Assembly (NCBI GenBank): GCA_037042185.1
Contig: JAXQJY010000033.1
Span: 2,790,001-2,854,000 of the forward strand
DNA: 64,000 nucleotides
Direction: 5' to 3'
DNA from: Sordariomycetes sp. S80-01Y
Taxonomy: Eukaryota > Ascomycota > Sordariomycetes
Shown: positions 21,653 through 32,524 of the stretch, one piece after another
How positions within the stretch are numbered: position 1 is the stretch's first letter
How the letters are laid out: every line of letters begins with the position of its first letter
Notes under the pieces: generated by a model
What the model was told of the DNA's origin: nothing
Databases searched by the model: none
The model's input: only the letters and a program-made list of their open reading frames with translations
Translations under genes and position numbers: made by a program

Positions 21653-22481
21653 ATGATGCTGAGCGCGGGATTTCCACTGTTAGTGTCGCGCTCCGCCGCC
21701 GCGAGGGCGGCACCGGCCTCGGTCTCCAGCCTGAGGTCCCGCCTTCCTCCGCGGGTCACGCAACTGGACAAAAAGCATCTTCGCCAGCTTCACCTCGTTT
21801 CAACCTCCTGCTCATATTCTTCTTCCACAATCACACAGCCCACGCAAAGAATCCAGCTCTCAAGCCACAGCAAGCCTCTCGCCCGTCTCTACACCACCCA
21901 AAACAACCCCGCAACCCCCACCATGGCCGAGCTCAAGGTTGGCGACAGCTTCCCCGAGGGTGTGTCCTTCAGCTACGTCCCCGTCTCCTCCGACAACAGC
22001 GACATCACCTCTTGCGGGATCCCTCAGAAGTACGACGCCAGCAAGGAGTTCAAGAACAAGAAGGTCGTCCTGGTCTCCGTCCCTGGTGCCTTCACACCCA
22101 CCTGCCAGGTCTCCCACATCCCCTCCTACATCAACAACAAGGAGAAGCTCAAGGCCCAGGGCGTGGACCAGATCGTCGTCGTTGCATTCAATGATGCTTG
22201 GGTGATGTCTGCTTGGGGCAAGGCTAATGGCGTGAAGGACGACTTCATTGTAAGTTCTTCATGGCGTGAGTGTCATGGCCGTCTGCTAATACCAATGACT
22301 GCAGGTCTTCGCCTGTGACCCTGAGATCCAGTTCAGCAAGAGCATCGGCTGGTTTGCTGGTGAGCGTACGGCTAGGTACGCTATCGTCGTTGACCACGGC
22401 AAGGTCACCTACGCAGCCAAGGAGGAGGCCAAGGGCTCCATTGAGCTGTCCGGAGCCGAGGCCGTCATTGCCAAGTTGTAG
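21653..22481 (+). CDS. Peroxiredoxin, Prx5 type, with mitochondrial presequence
   Basis: Thiol peroxidase that reduces H2O2 and alkyl hydroperoxides. Two exons: 21653..22249 and 22305..22481, 257 aa. The peroxidatic cysteine is C151 in PGAFTPTC; C121 and the cysteine of FACDPE are possible resolving partners. C-terminal TARYAIVVDHGKVTYA and SGAEAVIAKL are family-typical. The first 90 residues are arginine- and serine-rich with no acidic start and look like a mitochondrial targeting sequence. A second ATG at 21923, in frame and in a near-ideal context (cccaccATGgcc), would start a 167-residue cytosolic/peroxisomal-size enzyme beginning MAELKVGDSFPEG. The first two ATGs (21653, 21656) have weaker surroundings. 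Dual targeting from one mRNA is therefore likely but unproven. Confidence 0.92.
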
Positions 22482-22841
22482 ATCGACAACTGGAAACGCA
22501 GGCGGCGACTTATGCTAGGTTGGAACCCGTTGAGAAGCACGGTCGTTTGATCATATCGGCGTCTAGAGCCATGTGAACGACAAGATTAGAAAGGTCTAGA
22601 CCAGCGCGCCGATTCAAGATATGGGAATAGATTCACGTCGCCTCGCACAGTTACATTCGTTGAGTTGTAGTCATGATATTGGACCCTGCCTGAACTTTGC
22701 ACCGGTATGTCATTGCTCAACTACCAATGCACCCTGTGCCATTCCATGCACCCATATCGTAGAGGAACCGGCCCGAAAACACAAGAACCGCAGACTCCCA
22801 AGAATTTTGCATCCATTCCCTCCGCTCCGCACGAAATCCCC
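22482..22841. other. Convergent intergenic region, peroxiredoxin / RPL24
   Basis: 360 bp between converging genes, presumably both 3' UTRs. No feature recognised. Confidence 0.5.
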
Positions 22842-23598
22842 TTACTTGCGGACACCGACAGAGGGCTTGGCGCCCGCACCCTTGGCACCCATCTTGCTGA
22901 CGTTCCTCACGGTCTGGCCCTTGGAGGCGACGGCGGCGTTCTTGGCCTTCTCGGCCTTCTTAGCAGCCTGGGCGGCCTGCTTCTTCTCCTTGTTCTCCTT
23001 GATGGCTTCCTGGCGGGCGGCGCTGCGGGCCTCGGGGCGCTGGGTGCGCTTCTCCTTGATCACGTCCAGGGAAGCACCAACGATGGCACGCTGGGACTTG
23101 ACGGTGCGGCGCGTGCGCTTCTTGGCAACCTCCTGTACGGCTGTTAGTCCTGCTCTGTCCTCCGGTAGGTCGTGGCCTTCGACTCGATCGATGTCCAAGG
23201 GGGTTCGGATCGTACCTCAGAGATACCCTTGCGGTGCTGGCGACGGTACAGAACGGTCCACGCAATGCGGCGGGGGTTCTTGCGCTGCAGGAACAGCGAT
23301 TCCGACTTGCCGTTCTGGAAGCGGAAGACCTTGCTGTCACCACGGACGTAGATCTTACCCTACGACACAGAAACCATGGTTAGCCCTTAATTCTTCGCAT
23401 AAAGTCGTCCTTTGAAACCATTCAGCCATCTCCCGACCAACATCCTCATGCTTCCGTCCTCTTGTATCCATCTCGAGGTCGCCACATCGGTCGGAGTAGG
23501 GCCGCTCGCGCGCATCGTGGTCGGCTCGAGGAGGGGAAAAGCCTTACCTTGCCAGGGTAGATCCTCTCGCCGGAGAAGGAGTCGTCGTAGGTTCTCAT
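22842..23598 (-). CDS. RPL24: 60S ribosomal protein L24 (eL24)
   Basis: Component of the large ribosomal subunit that contacts the small subunit. Three exons: 23598..23548, 23359..23216, 23132..22842, 161 aa. Exon 1 codes for [17 protein letters not shown], exon 2 for [20 protein letters not shown] and [19 protein letters not shown], exon 3 for the lysine- and alanine-rich tail ending SVGVRK. The conserved family N-terminus supports the start at 23598. Introns of 188 and 83 bp are longer than the 50-bp norm here, as is common in ribosomal protein genes. I looked for box C/D motifs in both and found none convincing. It shares a 318-bp divergent promoter with TAD1. Confidence 0.97.
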
Positions 23599-23916
23599 CT
23601 TGTCGCTGTGTCGTGGGTATTCGGCGACAAGGCTGTGGTGGTTAGTGCTGGATTTTCGGGCGGAACCTGGAAGTCGCAGTTGGTACGGCTCGAAATTTGG
23701 TGATTTGCGTGGTGTGCGTTACATAAGCGTAGGGCAAGAGGGGCAGTCTTGGCGTGCACGTGATTGACTACTGACCTCATCGCGTCGCGCTAAGCGCGAC
23801 AGGTCTATTTGCAGCCCTGGCGCTGGAGCCAATCGACGATGCCAGAACTCCCAAATCTGTCGCAAGAGACCATCTGATATCTGAAGCCGCACATACCAAG
23901 GCAAGGATCGGTTTCA
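23599..23916. promoter_or_regulatory. Divergent promoter, RPL24 / TAD1
   Basis: Only 318 bp separate the two start codons, so both promoters must overlap or lie back to back here. I recognise no single element with confidence. Confidence 0.6.
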
Positions 23917-25243
23917 ATGACAAGTAGGGCTGATCAGGTCGCCCGAATTGTCATCTCGCAATTCAACAAACTTCCACCGCGGCGCAAGCCAACCATCCGC
24001 GGCAATGGCCTTCACGAATGGGTGCCCTTGAGTGGCATAGTTATTGAGAAGGATGGAAACCTCGAATGTGTGGCATTGGCGTAAGCAACATCCGATTCCT
24101 GGTTCCCAGGTAAGATCCTAAGTATTGTAGCACAGGCATGAAGTGCCTCCCGGCCAGCAAGATCCGTGATGCCAACGGAATAGTTCTCCATGATTGGCAT
24201 GCTGAGATACTAGCAATACGAACCTTTAATCGGTTCCTGCTGGACGAATGTCAAGCCCTTTTGAAAGGCAATTCAAACATTATGGAACGAACACCGAGGC
24301 ATTCGGTCCAAGACACCAGACCCTTCAAGATCAAAGATGACGTGAAGATTTTGATGTACTGCTCGGAAGCACCATGTAAGACTACGCAGGCCGTCTGCTC
24401 GGGCATCACTTACAGGAAACAGGCGGAGACGCTAGTATGGAACTCACCATGGCTGCTCAAGAGGACGCAACACCGTGGAAATCATCACCATCACCCTTGG
24501 GAACCGAGACGAGTCTTGCAGGGCGGGAAGGATTTTCACAGCTCGGTATCGTCCGGCGTAAGCCGGCGCGTCGAGATGCCCCTCCTACCCTGTCAAAGTC
24601 CTGTTCAGATAAGCTGGCGCTCAAGCAGTGCACATCACTGCTCTCCTCACTGACGTCGCTGTTTATCGAGCCTAACAACGCGTATCTAGAGACGGTGGTG
24701 ATTCCGTCGTACCAATATACGGATGTGGGCTTCCAGCGAGCGTTTTCGAACGACGGGCGGATGAGTCTACTGAAGGACGTAACTTGGGCCGGACAGTATG
24801 GCTTTATGCCTGCCTCAATCGAGACCACTGCTCTCGACTTTGAGTACTCAAAGAGGTGTGTTGCTGGCAGCTCTGAGAAGATATCCGCGAGCAGTATTGC
24901 GGCTGCGTGGTCGGTGTCCGGGGTGGAAGAGACAATCGTCGGAGGCGTCATTCAGGGTAGCAAGACGACTGATGTCAGGGGCGCGAGTCGGGTATCACGG
25001 AGACGAGTGTGGGAATCAGCTAGAGAGCTCATAAGCCAGCTTGTGGCTCGCCAGGAAGGCTACGATGACTTGTTGGCAGCTCTGCACACGGACAGCTATC
25101 AGCAAGTCAAGGACAGCGAGCTGCTAGCTGAAAGGAGGCAAGTCGTGGCAGACGCTCAGGTCAAGGCTCTCAAGGGGTGGGTCAAGAACCACGGCGATTC
25201 GAGCTTCAGCCTGGATGAGGCAGCTGTGAGCGTCCAGGGGTGA
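23917..25243 (+). CDS. TAD1: tRNA-specific adenosine deaminase 1 (ADAT1/Tad1)
   Basis: Converts adenosine 37, next to the anticodon of tRNA-Ala, to inosine. Three exons: 23917..24080, 24131..24375, 24423..25243, 409 aa. The zinc-deaminase signature is complete: H78 and proton-shuttling E80 in DWHAEIL, C137 in EAPCGDAS (split across the exon 2/3 junction), and the second cysteine in [16 protein letters not shown] and LHDWHAE are ADAR-family spacing rather than CDA-family. The C-terminus carries the ADAR-type domain extension without any double-stranded RNA binding domain, as expected of Tad1. The last residues [13 protein letters not shown] are unremarkable. The short divergent promoter shared with RPL24 fits a housekeeping role in translation. 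Confidence 0.95.
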
Positions 25244-25494
25244 CGTATCTCATTGACGATCGTACACGTCCTGTGGTCAATACCAGCCGCAACTTCATCA
25301 CCATTTCCCCTCTTAAATGAAGCCAAACGCACCAGGCGTACTGTTCAGAAACGTGGTGACAAGGATCCTGAATTGTTCCAGATCCTGGAACATGAATGCA
25401 CCTAGATACCATATCATAAACTCGGTACAAAGCAAATGTCCCATTTTTCCCTTTCCATCCGCCCCGTCTTGGTCTTTCGGATACAAGTCCGCGC

Positions 25495-26018
25495 TTATTC
25501 GACCTTGCTCTCGAAGTTCTCGCCCTCGACGAGGTCGGGGATCTCGCCATCGTCGTCGTCGCCCTTCTCGGTCTTCTGCATGTTTTGGTACGATTCGGCC
25601 AGCTTGCGGAGCGAAGCCAGGGAGTCGGGGCCGAGCTGGTTGAGGATGCCGGGGACAAGCTCGGTGAGCTCCTTGTCCTCGCCGTTGCCGTAGATGGCGA
25701 AGGTGTTGTGGGGGACAGCAGCGTGCACTGTACACTGTTAGCTTTTCCATCGCCCGCCGACTTCCGATAGCAGACGTGAGTCGTACCCTTGGGGGCAGCA
25801 AAGTGAATGACGTTGCCGTCAGACTTGAACATGTTGACCTCCTCGATGGCCTGGATGGGCTGAGTGCCGAGCTTCTTCAAGGTCTGCTGGAGCTTCTTGT
25901 CGTCGGCACCAGAGCGAGCAGGGGCGCGCTTGGTCTTTCTCCGGGGAGTACCCTTTCCACCGATACGCGCGGAAGCGCCGAGCTTCTTGAGGCGCTCTTG
26001 GATCTCGGAGTCGGCCAT
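25495..26018 (-). CDS. EGD1: Nascent polypeptide-associated complex subunit beta (beta-NAC)
   Basis: Ribosome-bound chaperone subunit that binds emerging chains together with alpha-NAC. Two exons: 26018..25787 and 25727..25495, 154 aa. N-terminus [20 protein letters not shown] with the ribosome-binding stretch PRRKTKRAP (about residues 25-33); NAC domain from about 40 to 100, including [31 protein letters not shown] and, after the 59-bp intron, [19 protein letters not shown]. The tail is acidic ([20 protein letters not shown]). An in-frame ATG at 26048 could add ten residues, but the family start and context favour 26018. It converges with TAD1 across 250 bp. Confidence 0.96.
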
Positions 26019-26699
26019 GTTGACTGAGGATAGCGGGGATGGACTCAAAAACTAGGGGACAAATTGTCAGCTCCTGCACAGGGTACTTGGGGATGCAACG
26101 GTGCAAATTGGCGATTGCAAAGCCCAAAAATCCGATGGGCCAGAGGTTCAACGTACCGGGAGATGAGGGTCGCTTGGGGCTTTCGTCGTCGTCGGTTGGA
26201 TTGGCGGTTATGAGTGTCGATGGGTGAAATTGTGCGAATGCCAAGAGTTTCTCTGGATTTTCTGTTGGCCCGGGCGGGTTGGTCAGCGCTGTGGTACCAA
26301 CTTCCAAGGACGGGCTTGGTGGGGTCATAGTACAGCCGCGGGCGGTCCCTCCTCGCTCGCCTTGGTTCGCGGTAGCACCACGTTCGAGTCCCCTAGAAAA
26401 GCGGTGAGATCAGATAATGAAATGGCAACTTAATACAAAGATACCGTACTGGTCACATCATTTCCATAAGGTATTGAGTGCTCGCGTGGTTGCTGAGCCT
26501 CTGCAACCTATCACTAGTAAACCTCAGCACGCTTCTAGAGCGTATGAGGATCAATCTCGAGGAAATAAGAAAAGCAAACCCCATTATGTTATTCGATTTA
26601 CACCACAGTTACAGAACGCCTCGTCCATAGAATACAGGTTCCAATACGTGGAACGTGATAGTACATAGCATCATACAATTCTGGGCACTCCGATCTTCC
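26019..26699. other. Intergenic region between beta-NAC and CBP4
   Basis: 681 bp, both flanking genes minus-strand; holds the beta-NAC promoter and the CBP4 3' UTR. A tttcgagtcccc-like stretch near 26388 recalls a tRNA B-box but does not fold into a tRNA. No gene seen. Confidence 0.5.
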
Positions 26700-27241
26700 T
26701 TACTTCCCGCCGAACCAACTAAACCACCCTCCTCCTTGCTTTGGCTCAGGCGGTGCAGCGTCCGCTTGTGCTTGTAACGACCCTAGTCCGGCTTCCTTCC
26801 GCATTGCCAACTTGCGTGCTTCTGCGTCTTTGCCTTGCTGCTTTGCTTTAGCAATAGCCTTAGCCCGCTCCATCTCCTCGGCCTCTCTCGCAACCTCCCA
26901 AACTAGATCTTGTCAGCAGATCCAATTGAATTTCGCTGTCTTCAGGGACGCACTCGGCTTGTCAGACTTGGACCATTCCTTCAGCTTCCCCACGAAATCA
27001 TCGAATTCTTGCTGCCGTTGCTCGCCCTGCTCTAGGCTTCGCTTCCGTAGCTCGGGGTTGTATTTGGCGCGCAGCTCTTCTTCTGTTGGCGAGATCCAGG
27101 CTGTGAACATCGGTCCACCGATACCGAAGAAGGCGGTACTGTCGCCGCGAGGTTAGTAGAGGACTCGCCCGCGTTGGAGGGTTGGACGTACGCGATACCG
27201 ATCTTCGACCACATGCGCCAGTTGAACGGCTTCTTGCCCAT
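26700..27241 (-). CDS. CBP4: Assembly factor Cbp4 (cytochrome bc1 complex)
   Basis: Small mitochondrial inner-membrane protein needed to assemble respiratory complex III. Three exons: 27241..27192, 27138..26954, 26902..26700, 145 aa. The start reads [16 protein letters not shown], followed across the first junction by a single membrane segment [14 protein letters not shown] (about residues 14-32). The family hallmark [19 protein letters not shown] comes next, then a coiled-coil region ([20 protein letters not shown]) and, across the second junction, [15 protein letters not shown]. The tail ends WFSWFGGK. The open frame continues upstream past 27241 to 27442, but conservation begins at the chosen ATG, whose context (aagATGg) is good. 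Intron sizes 53 and 51 bp. Confidence 0.92.
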
Positions 27242-28684
27242 CTTGCTGACTTTGTGTATCTTGTTATATTCTTTGCGGCTGTTGCGTCCACGTGAAGCGA
27301 GTTTTTGGGATTCGTGGCCGCCGTCGATACTGAAGATCTTCGAAATCTCCATCCAGACTTCCGTCATTGACTTTGAGGTGGTCCAAGCTTCAATCCCGGG
27401 GTGAGATGTGGCTGTGGTGGCTGTCATCTGATGCACAGCCACGAATATGTGGGCTTTCCCCCGACGACTCCAAATTGAACCTTTGACGGGCGCCAGTTTC
27501 GGCTGCCAGAGCCCCGGTCAAGGAACTTCCCAGGCTCTGTGACGTCTCATAAGTGCCGATCAAAGCTGAACGAGCGCCATTGCTCTTCTTCACGAGCCTC
27601 ACCATGCTCGTATCTGGAGTGGCGTTGTAAAGAACTGGTCTCCGCTCCGCTCCGCTCCAGTCGCCAAGCATTGGCATGGAACCGAAGTCACCAGGTGAGT
27701 GTCATGTCGCTGACCAGCTTGACTGAAAAGGAGGATGACGGGCCAGCAGCATGAAAACCGAATCAGGGCCTGTACCAATGGGATCATCAGGGACAAGTCG
27801 AAATTCGGGTAATAAAAAGCCTTGTCGACTCGTGTCAGAGTGTTAGGTTGTTGGACACAGTTAGCGCATGATTGGCAGCTGCCCCGCTGACTGCCGGGTC
27901 TCATCGTTCCTGGGTTGGCACGGCCTGAGAGCAGGTGCCCAGTCCTCGCTTTGTACATGAACCTCAGCCGCGTCTCACGATGCGCCCAGCTCAAGAATCT
28001 CTCTTAGCAACCCTTTCCCTTGCATGTTACCACCAAAGCCTTCCCCCACACACTTTTAAGGCAACTTGAAGTGCCCGATGCAGTTCCAGGACTACTACTC
28101 GTAGGAGTAGTAGTAGTAGCGCTGCACCGTGTAAGTCATCGAGGCACTGTCCTCAACCTCCACCACCCAAAAGAGAACCACAACATTCCAGCAAGGATTT
28201 GCCTGTCTGGCCTCGTTCCACTGCCGATTATCGTTCCTTTCTTTGCCATGTCCTGGCGACGTTTCGCTACCGTTTTCGCGCTTGCTGTCTTTCCCATCGG
28301 TTGACTGACACGACTTGGCCAGGCCCGATCTCTGGCGGCTAGACACGATCGCTTCACAGCCTGTCAACTGCGCCTGGTGCGTTGCCTGTCCTTCTGGGGA
28401 CGTCATTCCCCGTTCCATTTCGCATTGCCGGCAACGACTCAACGGCTCGAGCTTTGCGACACACGAGACCGACTGGATTCAGAAACGGCGCCGGCTTGAA
28501 GCAATTGTTGCAATCGGCCTCCCATCATAGCCGCGAGGCAAACATCACAACCGCAGCATCGCGCTACATCACATACATACAACCAAGATATGGGATTCTC
28601 GTAACCAAGGCCGCTCCCTACCTTCTTTTACGACATATTCACATGAACAACGACTGTCCCTGACGATATAACAAGGCTGTCTCA
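27242..28684. other. Divergent intergenic region, CBP4 / SKT5
   Basis: 1.44 kb between divergent starts. The 700 bp before SKT5 probably include a long leader. A perfect 10-bp inverted repeat lies at 28091-28114 (listed separately). No other gene supported. Confidence 0.55.
28091..28114. repeat. Perfect 10-bp inverted repeat made of CTA/TAG triplets
   Basis: Arm actactactc (28091-28100), four-base loop gtag, arm gagtagtagt (28105-28114), followed by more TAG triplets to 28119. It lies about 570 bp before the SKT5 ATG. As RNA it could form a small hairpin; it may simply be a folded-back microsatellite. Confidence 0.8.
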
Positions 28685-31602
28685 ATGGCATACGACGCGT
28701 ACGGACGTGGGCGGCCATACGGCGGCCCCGCGGCACCGCAAGCGCGAGGAGGGCGTAGAGAGCAGCCGCAACCACAAGCGCACTACGGCGCGCCACAACA
28801 ATACGACGACTACCACGACGGCTATGGCTACGGTCAGAATTACGAAAGTAATGCAGGATACCAACAGCCCTACGACGATCACTATCAGCAGACTGACTAC
28901 GGCCGAGGGCAGCCACCACCGCAACACCATCAAGACTACTACGAACGCCCGCCGCCGGCGAGGGGGGGCAGACCTGGGCCCGAGCCTGATCCTAGAAGAG
29001 GATATGGTCCCCCTCAGGGGAGAGGTGGCATGCCGGCTCGAGGGCCGGGACCAGGGCCCGGCAGAGGTATGGGACGTGGACCTCCAGGCGGTAATCCAGG
29101 TCAGCGCCTGCCTCCACGAGCTGATCACCCAATCAGTCCGCGAGCGCAAGGGTTCGGCCGCGATCCATACGCACAAAGAGGGGATATGGATCAGATGGCA
29201 GATCAGATGTCGAGCATGAGTATGCACGGTGGTAGAGGGCGAGAACATCCAGTCCCAAGGGCGAGCGCAGAGAGCCAGAGGGCCCAAGGAGATTACGCAC
29301 AACCACCAGTTGACCATCCCCCGCGAGGCCAGCAGCAGGGTTACTTTGATCCAAGGAGTGGTCTTCCCCAAAGACAAGGCGGAAACGACGGCTATGGGGG
29401 TTATGATGATGGGTTTGCGGCTCGACCACCGCCACAACGGCCAGGTCATGACTTCGCCCCTCCAGCAAGAGCCATGACAATGCCAAACAACCCCACGGCA
29501 GGCCGCGACATGGCGCCGCAGCAGGGAATGGCGTACCAAGATCCGGGGTACCAGCGACGACCTTCTTCAGCCGACCGCAGACCACCACCTCAACAAGCCC
29601 ATCCCTCACAGCAGCAGCAGAGTTATGGCTATGATCAGTACAGCGACGGCTATGGCAATGGCCAAGGGTATGGGCAGCCGCCGCCGCAGCCGCCGCCACA
29701 ATCACAACGAGGCTCTTACGACGATGGATACAGTCAGTACTACGACCAGGGTCGCAGCAGCTACGGAAACCAACCAAGCCATCAGAAAGTGGAGAGCCAG
29801 TCAAGCCTGCCAGATTTCGACATGATCCCAACAAACAACAGGGGTTCTTTTGAGCAGACCATGAGGCCTGGTATCGAGACGCCTCAGCCTGGAGCCCACC
29901 AGAAAGCGCAACTCAACCATGCTAAATCACAGCCTGACCTGCGCCAGCCTCAGACGGCGATATTTGAGATGGCCGGCGACATCCCTTCAGTGCCGCCCAT
30001 GCCACCAGTACAGCCACCATCGCGACAGGAGCACCGCGGCAACTATGGTGGGCCAGCGGCGTATGACCGAATGCCTGCGCGCAATCCTAGTGCACCACCA
30101 GGTCCAATGAGTGTACCCAAACCAACGCCCATGGGTCCATCTTCAATACGATCAGAACCGCCACCTAAAAACCCGGATGCCCTCCCATCTCATCCAACAC
30201 CTGTTCGGGCAGGTCTGATGTCAAATTCGGTGGTCAACCTGAACGAGAAGCCGCCGCCGGTTCGCAATTATGGAGGGGTGCCGCAAGCCCCCACGCCACA
30301 ACCTCAAAGGCAGCCTCAACATCAGGTCCAGCAGCCACCTGCGCAAACTCGGGTCGTACAGCAGCAGCCTCCCGAGCCGCCGGTAACCCCACAAGAGCTT
30401 GAGCATCTGCGGATGGTCATCAAAAACAACCCTAAGGACGAGGAGTCAGCGCTGCGCCTGGCGAAACGGCTCATAGAGGCGGCTGATGTGCTTCTGCCCA
30501 ATGTCCCTGATCCAAAAGTCAGGGGACGTGCCCGTGAACGATATGTGATGGATGCACATAAGATTCTGAAGAAGCTTGCCAATGGGCAGAATATGGGTGC
30601 AATGTTTGTTATGGCAGACTCTTTGGGCCGAGGCCTATTTGGAGGGGATTCCGATACAAAGGAAGCATTCACGCTATACCAGTCCGCAGCAAAGCTTGGT
30701 CATGCTGGAGCAGCGTATAGGACGGCGGTTTGCTGTGAGATCGGCCATGAGGAGGGCGGCGGAACGCGCAAGGATCCCATGAAGGCCGTCCAATGGTATA
30801 AGCGCGCCGCCTCTCTGGGAGACACTCCCGCGATGTACAAGGTTGGAATGATCTTGCTCAAGGGACTGCTGGGTCAGCCTAGGAATCCGCGGGAGGCAGT
30901 GAGCTGGCTCAAGAGGGCAGCGGAGAGGGCCGATCCTGACAATCCGCACGCCCTCCACGAGCTTGGGCTATTGTACGAATCGGCGAAGCCTAATGATACC
31001 ATTCTCAGAGATGAAGCCTACGCCATGAGTCTCTTCCAGCAGGCTGCAGACCTGGGCTATAAGTTCTCCCAATTCCGTCTGGGACAGGCTTACGAGTACG
31101 GGTCTAATGGATGTCCCGTCGACCCACGTATGTCAATCATGTGGTACTCCAAGGCAGCACAGCGAGAAGAGCACCAGGCCGAGCTGGCGTTGAGCGGCTG
31201 GTACCTCACTGGTAGCGAGGGCGTACTCAAGCAAAGTGACCAGGAAGCTTACCTGTGGGCACGCAAGGCCGCAGTCGCCGGCTTAGCCAAGGCAGAATAC
31301 GCGATGGGGTACTTCACCGAAATGGGCATAGGAGTCCCGGCGAATTTGGAAGATGCAAAGCGGTGGTACTGGAGAGCAGCTGGTAAGTTTATATACTCGC
31401 TTGGCACACAGATCCGCAATGTGCGGTTCTGCATGAGATTGAGTTTGATGACTGACAATTTATAGCCCAGGAATTCCCCAAAGCTCGTGAACGACTAGAA
31501 GACCTCAAGCGCGGACGCAACGGCGGCGGTGCAGGGCGTCCGGAGCGCATCTCGCGGAGCAAAATTGAGAAGCAGCAGGAGGGTGAGTGTGTCGTGATGT
31601 AG
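28685..31602 (+). CDS. SKT5: Chitin synthase activator, Skt5/Chs4-like SEL1-repeat protein
   Basis: Regulatory partner of chitin synthase at sites of wall growth. Two exons: 28685..31382 and 31466..31602, 944 aa. Residues 1-560 are low-complexity, rich in Q, P, G, Y and R, and surely disordered. From about 575 (PQELEHLRMVIKNNPKDEES) a helical block leads to SEL1 repeats at about 630-900, each of the AxxLGxxYExG kind, for example SLFQQAADLGYKFSQFRLGQ and AMGYFTEMGIGVPANLEDAK. The last exon restores AQEFPKARERLEDLKRG and ends ECVVM, a clear CaaX box: cysteine farnesylation and membrane anchoring are known for Chs4/Skt5. Reading through the 83-bp intron would drop this box. Paralogues of this family are common in filamentous fungi, so exact orthology to yeast Skt5 is inferred. 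Confidence 0.9.
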
Positions 31603-31835
31603 AGATGTATGTACAGGGATATAGCATCGGCGGAGCATTTGGGAACGGAGTTGCTCGCATTCGAATAACGATGTAGGATAATGAAGCGAGCGTTGACATT
31701 GGAAGGGAGCTTGAATTGCGTGACTCAACTTCAGATGCCATGATAGGACTGACTTCGCCTTGATTGGCAAACTTCCGACGATAAGAGAGTAGTGTACATG
31801 TGAGATCTACATTGGCCCGAGCCATCGGCATCGAG

Positions 31836-32524
31836 CTATGGATTTTTCCAACTCCCGAACAAGCCGCCCAATATACCGCCTCCCCCACCACTACCCCCTC
31901 CATCACGAGCAGCCTCACCGCGAATCCACTCCTCCAACCACCTCTCGTCGGCCATTTTCCTGACATCAACCTCCCTGCCGAGAACTTCACTCCTGCGCCG
32001 ATCAAAGCTCAACAGCGTGGGGATCGAAGTGATCATGTACCTCTGGCCTAACACCATATTGTCTGGTGCGTCGAATTCGACGGATACGTAGTTGATGCCG
32101 CCCTGATCCTGGCCAACACCTTGCGAAATGAGTTTGGTGAGGAGAGGGGAAATTGTGCGGCACGAGGGACAGTAGGCCGTGGTGAAGAGAGCGAGGAGGG
32201 GTGTGTTGGACGAGGCAGATAGCGTCAGATAGGTGTCCAACCTGTCTGGATTGCGCACACTTTGGCCAATGTGTTAGCGATTCGGCAGAGGATGAAGGGA
32301 GTGAGGCAAGTGGTGATGCCGTCCAGCGCCACCAATAGCACTATGTGTGGCCGCGGAGTGGAAACGTACGGATCAAACACCTGGTTCTGAGCTCCCTTGG
32401 GCGCAGAGGTCGAGAAGCGAGCTGCCGCCTTCCTGCAGGCCTGCATTCGGGGTTGCTGCGCCAGTGGAGAAGCGGCACGCATGATGATGGCCAGCGACGG
32501 CCGTTGACGCACTGAGACGCGCAT
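31836..32524 (-). CDS. Thioredoxin-domain protein, probably mitochondrial
   Basis: Thiol-disulfide protein with a thioredoxin fold. Two exons: 32524..32370 and 32259..31836, 192 aa. The active site is CPSC (C82, C85) in FTTAYCPSCR, not the classical CGPC; a cis-proline is seen in MITSIPTLLSF. Residues 1-45 are rich in arginine and serine with no acidic residues (MRVSVRQRPSLAII, then KAAARFSTSAPKG), a typical mitochondrial presequence. An earlier in-frame ATG at 32578 would only lengthen that presequence. The C-terminus has a glycine run (GGGSGGGGGILGGLFG). The 110-bp intron is long for the window and its acceptor is AAAG. Fungal relatives are annotated as thioredoxin-like; the partner protein is unknown. 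Confidence 0.85.

Noticed and set aside
23133-23547. snoRNA in RPL24 introns
   Set aside because: I searched both introns for box C/D motifs and found no proper pair.
26380-26400. B-box-like gttcgagtcccc
   Set aside because: The flanking bases do not form a T-stem and no acceptor stem can be found.
28682-29834. Long minus-strand frames opposite the Skt5-like gene
   Set aside because: Shadows produced by the low-complexity Q/P/G codons of the real gene.
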